DNA from: Streptomyces cavernae
GTDB lineage: Bacteria > Actinomycetota > Actinomycetes > Streptomycetales > Streptomycetaceae
Direction of reading: 5' to 3'
Assembly: GCF_004023625.1 (NCBI RefSeq)
Contig: NZ_RPDJ01000041.1
Coordinates: 40,883 to 104,882 of the forward strand
Length of the DNA stretch: 64,000 nt
Below the pieces are notes generated by a model. It did not search any database and was not told where the DNA came from. It worked only from the letters and a program-made list of their open reading frames with translations. Both the position numbers and the translations under genes were made by a program. Shown one piece after another: positions 1 through 8,064 of the stretch; the stretch's first letter is position 1, and the number at the start of each line of letters is the position of its first letter.

Positions 1-181
1 CGAAGTCGAGCACCGGCACCCATCCCCAGGCTGTGGACAGCTCCCGGTCCGCCTTCGTGTCGGCGAGGTACACGTCCCCGCAGAACAGGTCGTGGCGCAG
101 AGTGTGAACGTCCGCGCGGCGGTAGTCGGTCTGCGGAGGATCGGGGAAGCGGGTGGAGAGGGCGTAGCCGATGTCGAGCAC
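1..181 (-). CDS. Hypothetical protein, N-terminal part (runs off the window)
   Basis: A leftward reading frame starts at a GTG at 181 and stays open to the window edge (60 codons). It begins VLDIGYALSTRF and includes the stretch RADVHTLRHDLFCGDVYL. The composition is that of an ordinary Streptomyces soluble protein, with no membrane segment and no recognised catalytic motif. It is divergent from the M1 peptidase gene at 225, so the 43 bp between them must hold both promoters or their 5' ends. I recognise it only as a conserved actinobacterial hypothetical. The remaining sequence lies outside the window. Confidence 0.6.
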   Translation of the reverse strand, partial: MLDIGYALSTRFPDPPQTDYRRADVHTLRHDLFCGDVYLADTKADRELSTAWGWVPVLDF

Positions 182-224
182 AGATCTGATGGTGTCATGG
201 GCGAGAGGACCATAGGATCTCGGC

Positions 225-1652
225 ATGCCTCACCCCCGAGTGCGCACCGTGGGTGCCGCTCGCTCGTTACTCACGCTCTCCTGCGCGGCGATGCTCGTGC
301 TCGCCGGGTGCAGCGGTGGTGCGCACGGCACTCCCGGGGCGGCAGGTGTCGGCGACCCGTACTTCCGAAAGCTCGGCAACGGCGGGTACGACGTGACGCA
401 CTACGGGCTGACGCTGTCGTACGAGCCGAAGCAACGGCATCTCGTCGGCACGGCCGTCGTCACCGCGCGGGCCACGCGGGATCTGAGCTCGTTTCACCTG
501 GACTTTCAAGGTCTTCACGTCAACGGCGTCACCGTGGACGGGAAACGGGCACGGTTCAGCCGGGACGGGCAGGAGTTGACGGTTCGGCCGCGCGCCGTGC
601 TGCGCGAGGAGCGTACGTTCCGGGCGACGGTCCGCTACTCCGGTACGCCCGAGAGCATCACCGACCCCGACGGCTCGCAGGAGGGCTGGCTGCCGACCGC
701 GGACGGTGCGCTGGCGCTGGGTGAGCCGGCCGGGGCCATGGCCTGGTTCCCCGGCAACAACCACCCCTCCGACAAGGCGCGTTACGACATCACCGTCACC
801 GTCCCGCGGGGACTTCAGGCCGTCTCCAACGGTGAGCCGACCCGCGAGTCGATCCGCGACGGGCGCACCACCTTCGTCTGGCACGTCGGCGAACCGATGG
901 CCACCTACCTGGCCACCGTCGCCATCGGCCGTTTCGAGACCCGACGTTCGGCGCTGCCCGGCGGGCTGCCGGTCGTCACGGCCGTCGACCCAGCCGAGGC
1001 GAGGGAGAGCGCATCGGTGCTCGACCGGATCCCCGAGGTCATGGAGTGGGCGGAGCACAACTTCGGTCCGTACCCCTTCTCCTCCGTCGGCGCGATCGTC
1101 GACCCGGCCGAGGAGGTCGGCTACGCGCTGGAGACCCAGAACCGCCCCGTCTTCACCTTCGCTCCCGACCTCAGCACGCTCGTCCACGAACTGGCGCACC
1201 AGTGGTACGGAAACTCCGTCACCCCCGACAGCTGGCGCGACATGTGGCTCAACGAGTCCTTCGCCACCTACGCCGAGTGGCTGTGGGAGGAGGACCACGG
1301 CGGTCCGAGCGCCCGGCAGACCTTCGACGAGCTCTACGACGGCGACTACTTCGACGACGAGGAGCAGAGCGAGGACGTCTGGGCGTTTCCGCCGGCGAAG
1401 CCGCCCAGCGCGGCACGGATCTCCGACATCCCGGTGTACTACGGGGGCGCGATGGTCCTGCACAAGATCCGCGAGACCGTAGGGGACGACCGGTTCTACG
1501 CCATCATCCAGGGCTGGGCGAAGGCACACCGGCACGGCAACGCGGACACCGCCGCGTTCACGGCGTACGTGGAGGACATGGCGCCGGGCGAGGACTTCGA
1601 CGGGATCTGGCGGGACTGGCTGTACGGGGAGGGCAAGCCTGCCGAGCGGTGA
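225..1652 (+). CDS. M1-family zinc metallopeptidase, lipoprotein
   Basis: A secreted, membrane-anchored metallopeptidase of the aminopeptidase N (M1) family. The N-terminus is a lipoprotein signal with lipobox LAGC (Cys29). The zinc site HELAH lies at residues 321-325 and the third ligand Glu at about 344 in NESFATYAEW, the exact HExxH-x18-E spacing of M1. The usual GAMEN exopeptidase motif is replaced by a YALETQNR stretch. At 475 residues it holds only the N-terminal beta and catalytic domains and lacks the long C-terminal helical domain of PepN. The ATG start gives the best signal peptide. It probably trims peptides outside the membrane. A hairpin follows the stop. Confidence 0.9.
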   Translation: MPHPRVRTVGAARSLLTLSCAAMLVLAGCSGGAHGTPGAAGVGDPYFRKLGNGGYDVTHYGLTLSYEPKQRHLVGTAVVTARATRDLSSFHLDFQGLHVNGVTVDGKRARFSRDGQELTVRPRAVLREERTFRATVRYSGTPESITDPDGSQEGWLPTADGALALGEPAGAMAWFPGNNHPSDKARYDITVTVPRGLQAVSNGEPTRESIRDGRTTFVWHVGEPMATYLATVAIGRFETRRSALPGGLPVVTAVDPAEARESASVLDRIPEVMEWAEHNFGPYPFSSVGAIVDPAEEVGYALETQNRPVFTFAPDLSTLVHELAHQWYGNSVTPDSWRDMWLNESFATYAEWLWEEDHGGPSARQTFDELYDGDYFDDEEQSEDVWAFPPAKPPSAARISDIPVYYGGAMVLHKIRETVGDDRFYAIIQGWAKAHRHGNADTAAFTAYVEDMAPGEDFDGIWRDWLYGEGKPAER

Positions 1653-1659
1653 CCGTGCC

Positions 1660-1689
1660 GGAGCCCCCGGCCGTGGGACCGGGGGCTCC
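1660..1689. terminator. Bidirectional terminator hairpin
   Basis: A perfect 11-bp stem (1660-1670 with 1679-1689) around an 8-nt loop lies between the convergent M1 peptidase and TerD genes, so it can serve both. Confidence 0.7.
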
Positions 1690-1725
1690 GAAGAACGGCA
1701 GGCAGGGCACGTGGTGTGGTGCTGA

Positions 1726-2301
1726 TCAGACGTTGACGCCGAAGTCCTGGGCGATGCCGACCAGGCCCGAGGCGTAGCCCTGGCCCACCGCGCGGAACTT
1801 CCACTCCGCGCCGTTGCGGTACAGCTCGCCGAAGACCATCGCCGTCTCCGTCGCCGCGTCCTCCGACAGGTCGTAGCGGGCGATCTCGGCGCCACCGGCC
1901 TGGTTGATGATGCGGATGTAGGCGTTGCGGACCTGGCCGAAGTTCTGCGAACGGTTCTCGGCGTCGTAGATGGACACCGGGAAGACGATCTTGTCGATGT
2001 CGGCGGGCAGGGCCGCGAGGTTGACGTTGATCGCCTCGTCGTCGCCGGCGCCCTCACCGGTGCGGTTGTCGCCGGTGTGGACGATCGTGTTGTCGGGGGT
2101 CTGCTTGTTGTTGAAGAAGACGAAGTGGGCGTCCGAGTAGACCTTGCCCTGCTGATTGACCGCGATCGCCGAGGCGTCGAGGTCGAAGTCGGTGCCCGTG
2201 GTGGTGCGGACGTCCCAGCCGAGGCCCACGGTGACGGCGGTGAGGCCCGGAGCCTCCTTGGTGAGCGAGACGTTGCCACCCTTGGACAGGCTTACAGCCA
2301 T
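1726..2301 (-). CDS. TerD-family protein (tellurium resistance/stress)
   Basis: A 191-residue cytoplasmic TerD/CABP family protein. It starts MAVSLSKGGNVSL and has the acidic calcium-binding stretches of the family (for example DFDLDASA near residue 40 and the GDDEAI region) and the usual length. TerD proteins bind Ca2+ and are tied to tellurite and general envelope stress; in Streptomyces they are multicopy and have been linked to development. The ATG at 2301 is chosen because longer in-frame versions add an unrelated low-complexity N-terminus. The gene stands alone, convergent with the M1 peptidase, so it is probably monocistronic. Confidence 0.93.
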   Translation of the reverse strand: MAVSLSKGGNVSLTKEAPGLTAVTVGLGWDVRTTTGTDFDLDASAIAVNQQGKVYSDAHFVFFNNKQTPDNTIVHTGDNRTGEGAGDDEAINVNLAALPADIDKIVFPVSIYDAENRSQNFGQVRNAYIRIINQAGGAEIARYDLSEDAATETAMVFGELYRNGAEWKFRAVGQGYASGLVGIAQDFGVNV

Positions 2302-2522
2302 TGTTGGGAGTCCCTTCCCTCGATCCGTACGACTGCTGCGTGCGGGCGTACGTATGGGCTTCGTTCTGGGGACGAAGCTACCGTCACCACCATGAACGCG
2401 AAGAGAGGTCCCACAGGTTCCCCCTCTCTTTGCTTTCTTTACCGAGTACGCCGGTTCTCCGCCCGGATCCGCCTTAGGAAAACCGGGTGACTGCGGGCGG
2501 ACGGGCACGGGACCATGGAGCC

Positions 2523-2951
2523 ATGTCCGGTCCTTACGTCATCCGTGGCTCCGTCCCGCTTCCCGAGGCCGAGCTCATGTGGCGTTTCTCGCGCTCCTCG
2601 GGTCCCGGCGGACAGCACGTCAACACCAGCGACTCGCAGGTCGAGTTGCGCTTCGACCTCGCCGCCACCGAGGCGCTGCCCCCGGTGTGGAAGGAGCGGG
2701 CCCTCGCCCGGCTGGCGAACCGCCTCGTCGACGGGGTCGTGACCGTGCGCTCGTCCGAGCACCGTTCCCAGTGGCGCAACCGCGAGAGCGCCGCCGTACG
2801 CCTGGCCGCCCTCCTCGCGGAGGCGACCGCGCCCCCGCCCAAGCAGCGCAGGCCGACCCGGATCCCGCGCGGGATCAACGAGCGCCGTCTGCGGGAGAAG
2901 AAGCAGCGCTCCGAGACCAAGCGGGGCCGTTCCGGTCGCGACTGGACCTGA
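2523..2951 (+). CDS. arfB: ArfB/YaeJ-like peptidyl-tRNA hydrolase (release factor-like)
   Basis: A 142-residue class I release-factor-like protein. The catalytic GGQ is at residues 29-31 in SSGPGGQHVNTSDS, and the C-terminus is a basic tail rich in Lys/Arg (EKKQRSETKRGRSGR). This is the ArfB (YaeJ) arrangement: a GGQ domain without the codon-recognition domains, plus a tail that enters the empty mRNA channel of stalled ribosomes. It hydrolyses peptidyl-tRNA in non-stop rescue. The ATG at 2523 puts the GGQ at the usual position. It lies alone between TerD and an ECF sigma gene. Confidence 0.93.
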   Translation: MSGPYVIRGSVPLPEAELMWRFSRSSGPGGQHVNTSDSQVELRFDLAATEALPPVWKERALARLANRLVDGVVTVRSSEHRSQWRNRESAAVRLAALLAEATAPPPKQRRPTRIPRGINERRLREKKQRSETKRGRSGRDWT

Positions 2952-3149
2952 GGGTTGTCACATCGGCCGTCCCGGCTCCGTCGGAGGGGTGACGGAGTCG
3001 GTGAGCGCGGTGATCGCGGTGATCGCGGTGAGGGGATGTGACCCATGGGCGGGGAATTCCGGGGTGGGGCGTCGGACGTGCACGGTCGTGAGCGGCGGGA
3101 TGTGCGGAGGTCGCCGGAACACCGGGATGCGGGGGAGCACCGGGATCCG

Positions 3150-3194
3150 CGGGAACTGCGGGAACTGCGGGAACTGCGGGAACTGCGGGAACTG
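3150..3194 (+). repeat. 9-bp tandem repeat (CGGGAACTG x5)
   Basis: Five perfect head-to-tail copies of CGGGAACTG lie just upstream of the ECF sigma start. The unit length keeps the extended frame open and would encode repeated Leu-Arg-Glu. A further degenerate 9-bp series (GTGATCGCG) lies at about 3007-3032. Confidence 0.9.
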
Positions 3195-3227
3195 GGGGCA
3201 GAGCGGGAACTGGGGGAGCTGCGGGCA

Positions 3228-4070
3228 GTGACGGAACACGAATTCCTGGCCGAGCGTTTCGAGGCGCAGCGCGACCAGTTGCGGGCGGTGGCATTCCGCA
3301 TGCTCGGCTCGTCCGCCGAGGCCGAGGACGCGGTTCAGGAAGCCTGGATAAAAGCCAGCCGGTCCGACACGACGGGGGTCGAGAATCTCGGTGGGTGGTT
3401 GACGACGGTCGTGGGTCGGGTGTGCCTCGACATGCTGCGCGCTCGCAAATCACGCCGTGAGGAGCCCCTGGAGTCGCGGCCGGAACCCACCGCCGGGGAC
3501 GGGCCGGAGCAGGAGGCGTTGCTGGCGGACTCGGTGGGACTGGCCCTGCTCGTCGTACTGGAGACGCTGGCCCCGGCGGAGCGGCTGGCGTTCGTGCTGC
3601 ACGACCTGTTCGCCGTGCCCTTCGACGACATCGCGCCCATCGTCGGGCGCACTCCCGCGGCGGCCCGCCAACTGGCCAGCCGGGCCCGGCGCCGGGTGCG
3701 GTCGGCGGATGCGCCCGAGACGGACCTCACCCGCCGGCGCAAGGTCGTCGACGCGTTCCTGGCCGCCGCGCGCGACGGCGATTTCGAGGGGCTGGTCGCG
3801 GTTCTGGACCCGGATGCCGTGGCCCGTTCGGCGGGCTCGACGGTACGCGGCGCGGCCGAGGTCGCCGCGAGCGCCCGCTTCTACGCACAACTCGCCCAGG
3901 TGGCGCGGCGCGTGCTGGTCGACGGGGACGTGGGCCTCGCGGTGCTCGAGGCCGGCCGGCCGGTCCGGGTGCTGGCGTTCACGATCGCGCACGACCGGAT
4001 CACGGCGATCGATGTGTACGCGGGGGAGGAGCAGTTGGAGGGGCTGGAGGTGGAGGTGCTCGGCGACTGA
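3228..4070 (+). CDS. ECF RNA polymerase sigma factor with SnoaL-like C-terminal domain (SigJ type)
   Basis: A 280-residue sigma-70 family protein of the ECF group. Region 2 covers about residues 5-70 (EFLAERFEAQRDQLRAVAFR, AEDAVQEAW, GGWLTTVVGRVCLDMLR). Region 4 covers about 110-160 (LAPAERLAFVLHD, FDDIAPIVGRTPAAARQ). The C-terminal ~115 residues form a SnoaL/NTF2-like fold (DAFLAAARDGDFEGLVAVLD), the fused regulatory domain of SigJ/ECF41-like sigmas, which replaces a separate anti-sigma factor. I prefer GTG 3228; the frame is open to 3045, but the extension is encoded by a 9-bp repeat. No oxidoreductase partner lies beside it, unlike the second such sigma at 25592. Confidence 0.88.
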   Translation: MTEHEFLAERFEAQRDQLRAVAFRMLGSSAEAEDAVQEAWIKASRSDTTGVENLGGWLTTVVGRVCLDMLRARKSRREEPLESRPEPTAGDGPEQEALLADSVGLALLVVLETLAPAERLAFVLHDLFAVPFDDIAPIVGRTPAAARQLASRARRRVRSADAPETDLTRRRKVVDAFLAAARDGDFEGLVAVLDPDAVARSAGSTVRGAAEVAASARFYAQLAQVARRVLVDGDVGLAVLEAGRPVRVLAFTIAHDRITAIDVYAGEEQLEGLEVEVLGD

Positions 4071-4084
4071 GGCCCCTGCCCAGG

Positions 4085-4300
4085 GCCTCGTCGGCTCGAA
4101 AGCCTCCCGGGTCTCCCCGGCTCTCCCCGGGTCCCGAGGCTCTCCCCAGGTCTCCCCAGGCCCTCCATCCCCCAGGTCTCCCCGGGCCCTCCGCCCCCGA
4201 TCTCCCCGGGCTCCCAGGGTCCCCAGGGTCTCCCCGGGCCCTCCGAGTTCTCCGGGTCTCTCCAGTCCCCGAGCTGCTCCCCCACCCCCGGGCCCCCAGG
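4085..4300. repeat. Low-complexity C/T-rich tract between convergent genes
   Basis: About 215 bp of degenerate short repeats (TCTCCCCGGG/CCCAGG-like units) lie between the sigma gene and the GNAT gene. I see no coding potential with normal codon use and no clean hairpin. Confidence 0.7.
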
Positions 4301-4304
4301 GTCC

Positions 4305-4784
4305 CTAGGGGGTGGGCGACAGCTCCAGCACGCCCACCGTCTGGCCCCCGCTCGTCTCGCCCGTCAGGCGGAAGCCGAGACCCTTGTAGAAGGCCTCGGG
4401 GCCCGTTGGGCCGGCGTGCCAGGTGACGTGCAGGAGGCTGCCGCCCCGGCGCCGGATCTCCTCGGCCACGGACTCGACCGCGAATCGGCCGTATCCCTTG
4501 CCCTGTTCGCCGGCGGCGATGTTCAGCCGCCAGAGGCCCGAGCGCAGGTCGCTTCCCGTGCCGTCGCCGTTCCAGTCGATGTCGAAGAAGGCCATGAGGA
4601 ACCCGACGGGCCGATCGCCGTCCACGATCAGTCGGGGCCAGGCCACGCCGGGATGGACGTACGCCTCGGCGAGCGACTTCACGACGGGTTCGACCAGGTG
4701 CTCCTGGTGGGGATGGATCCTCACCCCGAGGGCGGTGTCGAGGTTCTTCGAGGTGATCTTCTCCAGGCGCGGCGTGATCGTCAT
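4305..4784 (-). CDS. GNAT-family N-acetyltransferase
   Basis: A 159-residue single-domain GNAT enzyme. Motif A, the acetyl-CoA binding loop, is seen as AAGEQGKGYGRFAVE in the second half (the Q/RxxGxG/A pattern), and the C-terminal beta-bulge reads AFYKGLGFRLTG. It transfers acetyl from acetyl-CoA to an amine; the substrate cannot be read from sequence. The start may be ATG 4784 or GTG 4793, three codons upstream. It is followed by a C+T-rich degenerate repeat tract (4085-4300) separating it from the convergent sigma gene. Confidence 0.85.
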   Translation of the reverse strand: MTITPRLEKITSKNLDTALGVRIHPHQEHLVEPVVKSLAEAYVHPGVAWPRLIVDGDRPVGFLMAFFDIDWNGDGTGSDLRSGLWRLNIAAGEQGKGYGRFAVESVAEEIRRRGGSLLHVTWHAGPTGPEAFYKGLGFRLTGETSGGQTVGVLELSPTP

Positions 4785-4893
4785 ACGCCGCACCCTAGGA
4801 GGGTGTTCCGCGGACCGATCAAGCGATTTTCGGGCGGCGGTGGTGGCGGCGGCGGTGGCGGGCGCCGGTGCCTGTCGGTGAGTCCAGCCCCGG

Positions 4894-5400
4894 CTAGCCC
4901 AGCTGGCGGTAGCGGCCCTGGAAGTACAGCAGTGGGCCGTCCGCGCTCGGGAGCGATGCCGTCAGGACCCGTCCGATCACCAGTGTGTGGTCCCCCGCCG
5001 GAACCCGTTGCTCCGTGTGGCATTCCAGGGTGGCCAGGGCGCCGCTGACCAGGGGGGCGCCGGAGGCCTCGCCGCGGGTGTGACGGAGATCCTCGAACAG
5101 GAGGCGGTCGCTGATGCGGCCCTTCATCGCGAAGCGGCCGGCTATCGTGCGCTGGCTCTCGGCGAGGACCGACACCGCCCACCGGGGCTGTTCGGCGAGC
5201 AGCTCGTCCATCCGGGAGCCCTCGCGGAGGCTGACCAGGACCAGTGGCGGGTCCAGGGAGACGGACATGAACGCGGTCGCGGTCATGCCGACGTCCTCGC
5301 CGCGTGGCCCCTCCGGATCCGGTTGGGGCTCGTGCGCGGTCACCAGCACCACACCCGCGGCGAGCCGCGACATGGCGGCCCGGAACTCGTCCTCGCTCAC
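4894..5400 (-). CDS. Flavin reductase family protein (FMN-binding split barrel)
   Basis: A 168-residue flavin reductase-like protein. The conserved N-terminal AAGVVLVTA strand, the GMTATAFMSVSLDPPLVLVSL core that binds FMN, and the C-terminal GRVLTA/PLLYFQGRYRQL segment are in the family's order. Such proteins reduce FMN/FAD with NAD(P)H, often for a two-component monooxygenase, but no oxygenase lies nearby. I choose GTG 5400 (VSEDEFRAAMSRL) because it gives the normal family length. The frame also allows GTG 5466, which would add a Pro-rich 22-residue leader. Confidence 0.88.
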   Translation of the reverse strand: MSEDEFRAAMSRLAAGVVLVTAHEPQPDPEGPRGEDVGMTATAFMSVSLDPPLVLVSLREGSRMDELLAEQPRWAVSVLAESQRTIAGRFAMKGRISDRLLFEDLRHTRGEASGAPLVSGALATLECHTEQRVPAGDHTLVIGRVLTASLPSADGPLLYFQGRYRQLG

Positions 5401-5466
5401 CCCCACAGGATGCCCTCCGGGGGCGGTGGAGGTGGGCAGGGCGGGGGCGGGGCGAAGGTTCGGCAC

Positions 5467-5945
5467 GGCGGAGACGCTAGCCCCCGGCTCCGGGGCGCCG
5501 CATCGGGCCCCGGGCCGAGCCCGGTCCTAGGACCGGGACTAGGACCACGGCTACGGGCCGTAGCCCGGCCCCCGGCGGGTGGCCCGGCCCCTGGCGCTGG
5601 CCCGGTCCCCGGTTCCGGTGGCTCGGCGCCTGGCCGGTGGCCCGGTCCTCGGTTCCGGTGGGCCGGCCCCTGCCCCCCTGGCCCCTTGGCCGGCGCCTGG
5701 CCGGTGGCCCGGTCCTCGGTTTCGGTGGCCCGGCGCCCGGCCGGTAGCCCGGCCCCCGGCCCCTTGCCCGGCCCCCGGCCGGTAGCCCGGGCCCCCGGCC
5801 CCTTGCCCTGGACCCTGCCCCCGGCCCTGCACCCTCGCTACGGCCGGGCAAGGAGGCCAGGAACAGGGACAGGCCGGCAGGACGCCGCGGTCGCCGTGGC
5901 AGCTGCCGTCTTGCCGTCGGCCCCGCCGCTGCGGGCACCGTGAAT
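5467..5945. repeat. Degenerate G/C-rich repeat region, non-coding
   Basis: From about 5530 to 5840 the sequence is built of degenerate copies of units such as GGCCCGGTCCTCGGTTCCGG and TAGCCCGGCCCCCGGCC. All frames stay open because of composition and would give Gly/Pro/Arg-rich products. No gene can be supported; it separates the flavin reductase from the cdgB control region. Confidence 0.75.
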
Positions 5946-5954
5946 TCCGGCCCT

Positions 5955-5968
5955 GTGATACCCGTCAC
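5955..5968. promoter_or_regulatory. BldD-box-like palindrome, distal
   Basis: GTGATACCCGTCAC: two 5-bp arms four bases apart with one arm mismatch. It matches the form of the BldD operator (GTGAC-N-GTCAC) and lies 107 bp from centre to start after centre of the second, better site, about 245 bp upstream of cdgB. Confidence 0.5.
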
Positions 5969-6074
5969 AAAAGCGAATCCGCAGGGGCGCGTCGGCCTCT
6001 CATGGCGTCGAATTCCGACTCAGTAAAACGGGCGTGTAAACACAGAAACAGTCAGCAATTGTTCACCTTTTGCT

Positions 6075-6088
6075 GTGACTTGAGTCAC
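6075..6088. promoter_or_regulatory. BldD-box-like palindrome, proximal
   Basis: GTGACTTGAGTCAC is a perfect inverted repeat with a 4-base centre, about 125 bp upstream of the cdgB start. From established knowledge, BldD bound to c-di-GMP represses cdgB in S. coelicolor through sites of this form. A TTGACA (6104-6109) follows 15 bp later, but I do not see a convincing -10 at the usual spacing. Confidence 0.7.
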
Positions 6089-6212
6089 AAGCGCCCGTTT
6101 TTGTTGACACTGTGTACCGAGTGGGGAGCGCGCTGTGATTCAGTGGCGGTGACGATACGACGAGTAGGCCGATCAGAATCCTGGAGTTGCCGAGGTCTCG
6201 GGGAGAGCGAGC

Positions 6213-7892
6213 ATGGAGACCGAGTCGGAGCCGTACGTCCGTCTTGCGACCCTGCGGCAGCTGCATCAGGTCATGGCGGACATGAACACGGCGCGAAGCC
6301 TGGCCGACACCCTGCAGACCGTTGCCGACGGAGTGGTGACGGGGCTGGGCTACGAGCTGGCCGCCGTGAACCTCGTGCGTCCGGACGGCGACCTGGTCGT
6401 GGCCGCGCTCGCGGGCAACTCCGCCGCCGAGGCGCTCATCACCGGCCGCGTCGGCTCCCGGGCCTCCTGGGAGCGTCGGCTGAGGATGGGCGAGGCCTGG
6501 GGCGATCTCCGGTTCATCCCGCACACCGAGGGCTGGATCCTCGACGAGGACGACGTCCCGCAGTGGTACACCGACGGCCCCGAACCGCGCTTCGAGGACG
6601 AGTGGCACCCCTCCGACCGCCTCTTCGCCCCGATGTACACGCCCGGTGTCCCGGGTGGCGCCTGCGGCGAGCTGATCGGCGTGCTGTCCGTGGACCGGCC
6701 CCGCAACGGCCGCCGGCCCGGCGCATGGGGCCGTGAGGCGCTGCAGATGTACGCATTCCAGGCCGCCATAGCAATCAGCAACGCGCGTCTACGTGCAAAT
6801 ATGCAGCGGGCACTGGTCCGCCTGGAGCGCGAGCAGCAGGCCCTGCGCGCCAGCGAGGAAAGCTTCCGGCAGGCCTTCGAGTACGCCCCCTCCGGCATGG
6901 CCATCGCCGAGATGGGGGGTGACCAGCACGGCCGGATCCTGCGCACCAACGACGCGCTGTGCCGGCTGCTGGGCCGCCCCGCCTCCGCGATGCGCCGCTA
7001 CTCCTTCGCCGACCTCGTCCACCCGGAGGACGTCGGCACCCTGCTGCGGACCTCCGCCGAGGGCGGCCGTGCCGAGCTGCGGATGTGCCGCCGGGACGGC
7101 TCCTACGTCTGGGTGAGCCTGCGCAACTCCGTGGTCGCCGACGCCGCCGACGGGCCGCGCTTCCTGCTCACCCACGTCGAGGACATAGAGGACCGCAAGC
7201 GCCGTGAGCTGCAGCTCGCCCACCGCGCCTCGCACGACTCGCTCACCGGCCTGCCCAACTCCGCCGAACTGCGCTCCCGGCTCAGCTCCCGGCTCTGCCA
7301 GCGCCCGTTCACCCTGCCGCAGGGCGTGGTGGACTCCCTGGACGCGGCCTACGACCAGCTCCCGGCCGACCACCGGGCCTACGACCTGGCCGGGCACGGA
7401 GACTTCGGCTCCCGGCCGGGCGCCGGCGCGTACGACCCCTTCGACCACCATGTGCACACCGTCGCCCCCGACGAGCGGGAGGCGGACGATGGCACCAAGG
7501 GTCTCGCGGTGCTCTTCTGCGACCTCGACGGCTTCAAGTCGATCAACGACCGGTTCGGGCACAACGCCGGCGACGCCGTCCTCGTCGAGGTCGCCCGCAG
7601 GCTGACCAGCGGCGTCCGGGACGGGGACACGGTCGCCCGGCTCGGCGGCGACGAGTTCGTGGTGCTCGCCGACGGCCTCGGCCGCGCCGACGCCCAGGAC
7701 CTCGCGGTCCGGCTGCGCAACGCGATCATCCCGCCGATCCGCATAGACGGCCGGGCCGTCCGGGTGGGAGCCAGCTTCGGCATAGGGTGGGCGCACTGCG
7801 GCATGACCGCCGACGAGGTCCTTAAGTCAGCCGACGAGCGCATGTACGTGGAGAAGCGCTCCCGGCCCAGGCAGCACAGACGTGCCGGCTGA
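6213..7892 (+). CDS. cdgB: Diguanylate cyclase, GAF-PAS-GGDEF (CdgB)
   Basis: A 559-residue cytoplasmic diguanylate cyclase that makes c-di-GMP from two GTP. A GAF domain covers about residues 10-190. A PAS/PAC sensor follows at about 215-335 (EESFRQAFEYAPSGMAIAE to FLLTHVEDIEDRKRR), then the GGDEF domain at about 340-555. The active-site GGDEF is intact at residues 478-482. An RxxD inhibitory site (RDGD) lies five residues before it, so product inhibition is likely. The ATG at 6213 has a strong GGGGAGAG ribosome site. Domain order, length and the BldD-like boxes upstream fit CdgB of S. coelicolor, which affects sporulation and antibiotic timing. Confidence 0.94.
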   Translation: METESEPYVRLATLRQLHQVMADMNTARSLADTLQTVADGVVTGLGYELAAVNLVRPDGDLVVAALAGNSAAEALITGRVGSRASWERRLRMGEAWGDLRFIPHTEGWILDEDDVPQWYTDGPEPRFEDEWHPSDRLFAPMYTPGVPGGACGELIGVLSVDRPRNGRRPGAWGREALQMYAFQAAIAISNARLRANMQRALVRLEREQQALRASEESFRQAFEYAPSGMAIAEMGGDQHGRILRTNDALCRLLGRPASAMRRYSFADLVHPEDVGTLLRTSAEGGRAELRMCRRDGSYVWVSLRNSVVADAADGPRFLLTHVEDIEDRKRRELQLAHRASHDSLTGLPNSAELRSRLSSRLCQRPFTLPQGVVDSLDAAYDQLPADHRAYDLAGHGDFGSRPGAGAYDPFDHHVHTVAPDEREADDGTKGLAVLFCDLDGFKSINDRFGHNAGDAVLVEVARRLTSGVRDGDTVARLGGDEFVVLADGLGRADAQDLAVRLRNAIIPPIRIDGRAVRVGASFGIGWAHCGMTADEVLKSADERMYVEKRSRPRQHRRAG

Positions 7893-8064
7893 CGCACGGG
7901 GATCAGCCGATGTACTCGGACCCCGGCGATGCGCGATGATCAGCAGGTCGGTGAGCCAGTGAGGCGCACGCCACCCTTTCAGTACACCAAGAGCGGGTAG
8001 GCTCGCCCTTCATCCACATGTCTTTGCCGTTTCCGAACCGCACTTTGTTGAGGAGTACCTAGGG

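Noticed and set aside
4894..5466. Full-length start at GTG 5466 for the flavin reductase
   Set aside because: The added 22 residues are Pro/Ala/Gly-rich and exceed the family length; GTG 5400 fits better, though the longer form cannot be excluded.
5551..5832. Gly/Pro/Arg-rich minus-strand frame resembling a collagen-like protein
   Set aside because: Open only because of the repeat composition; no ribosome site or signal peptide, and the repeat does not keep a Gly-X-Y period.
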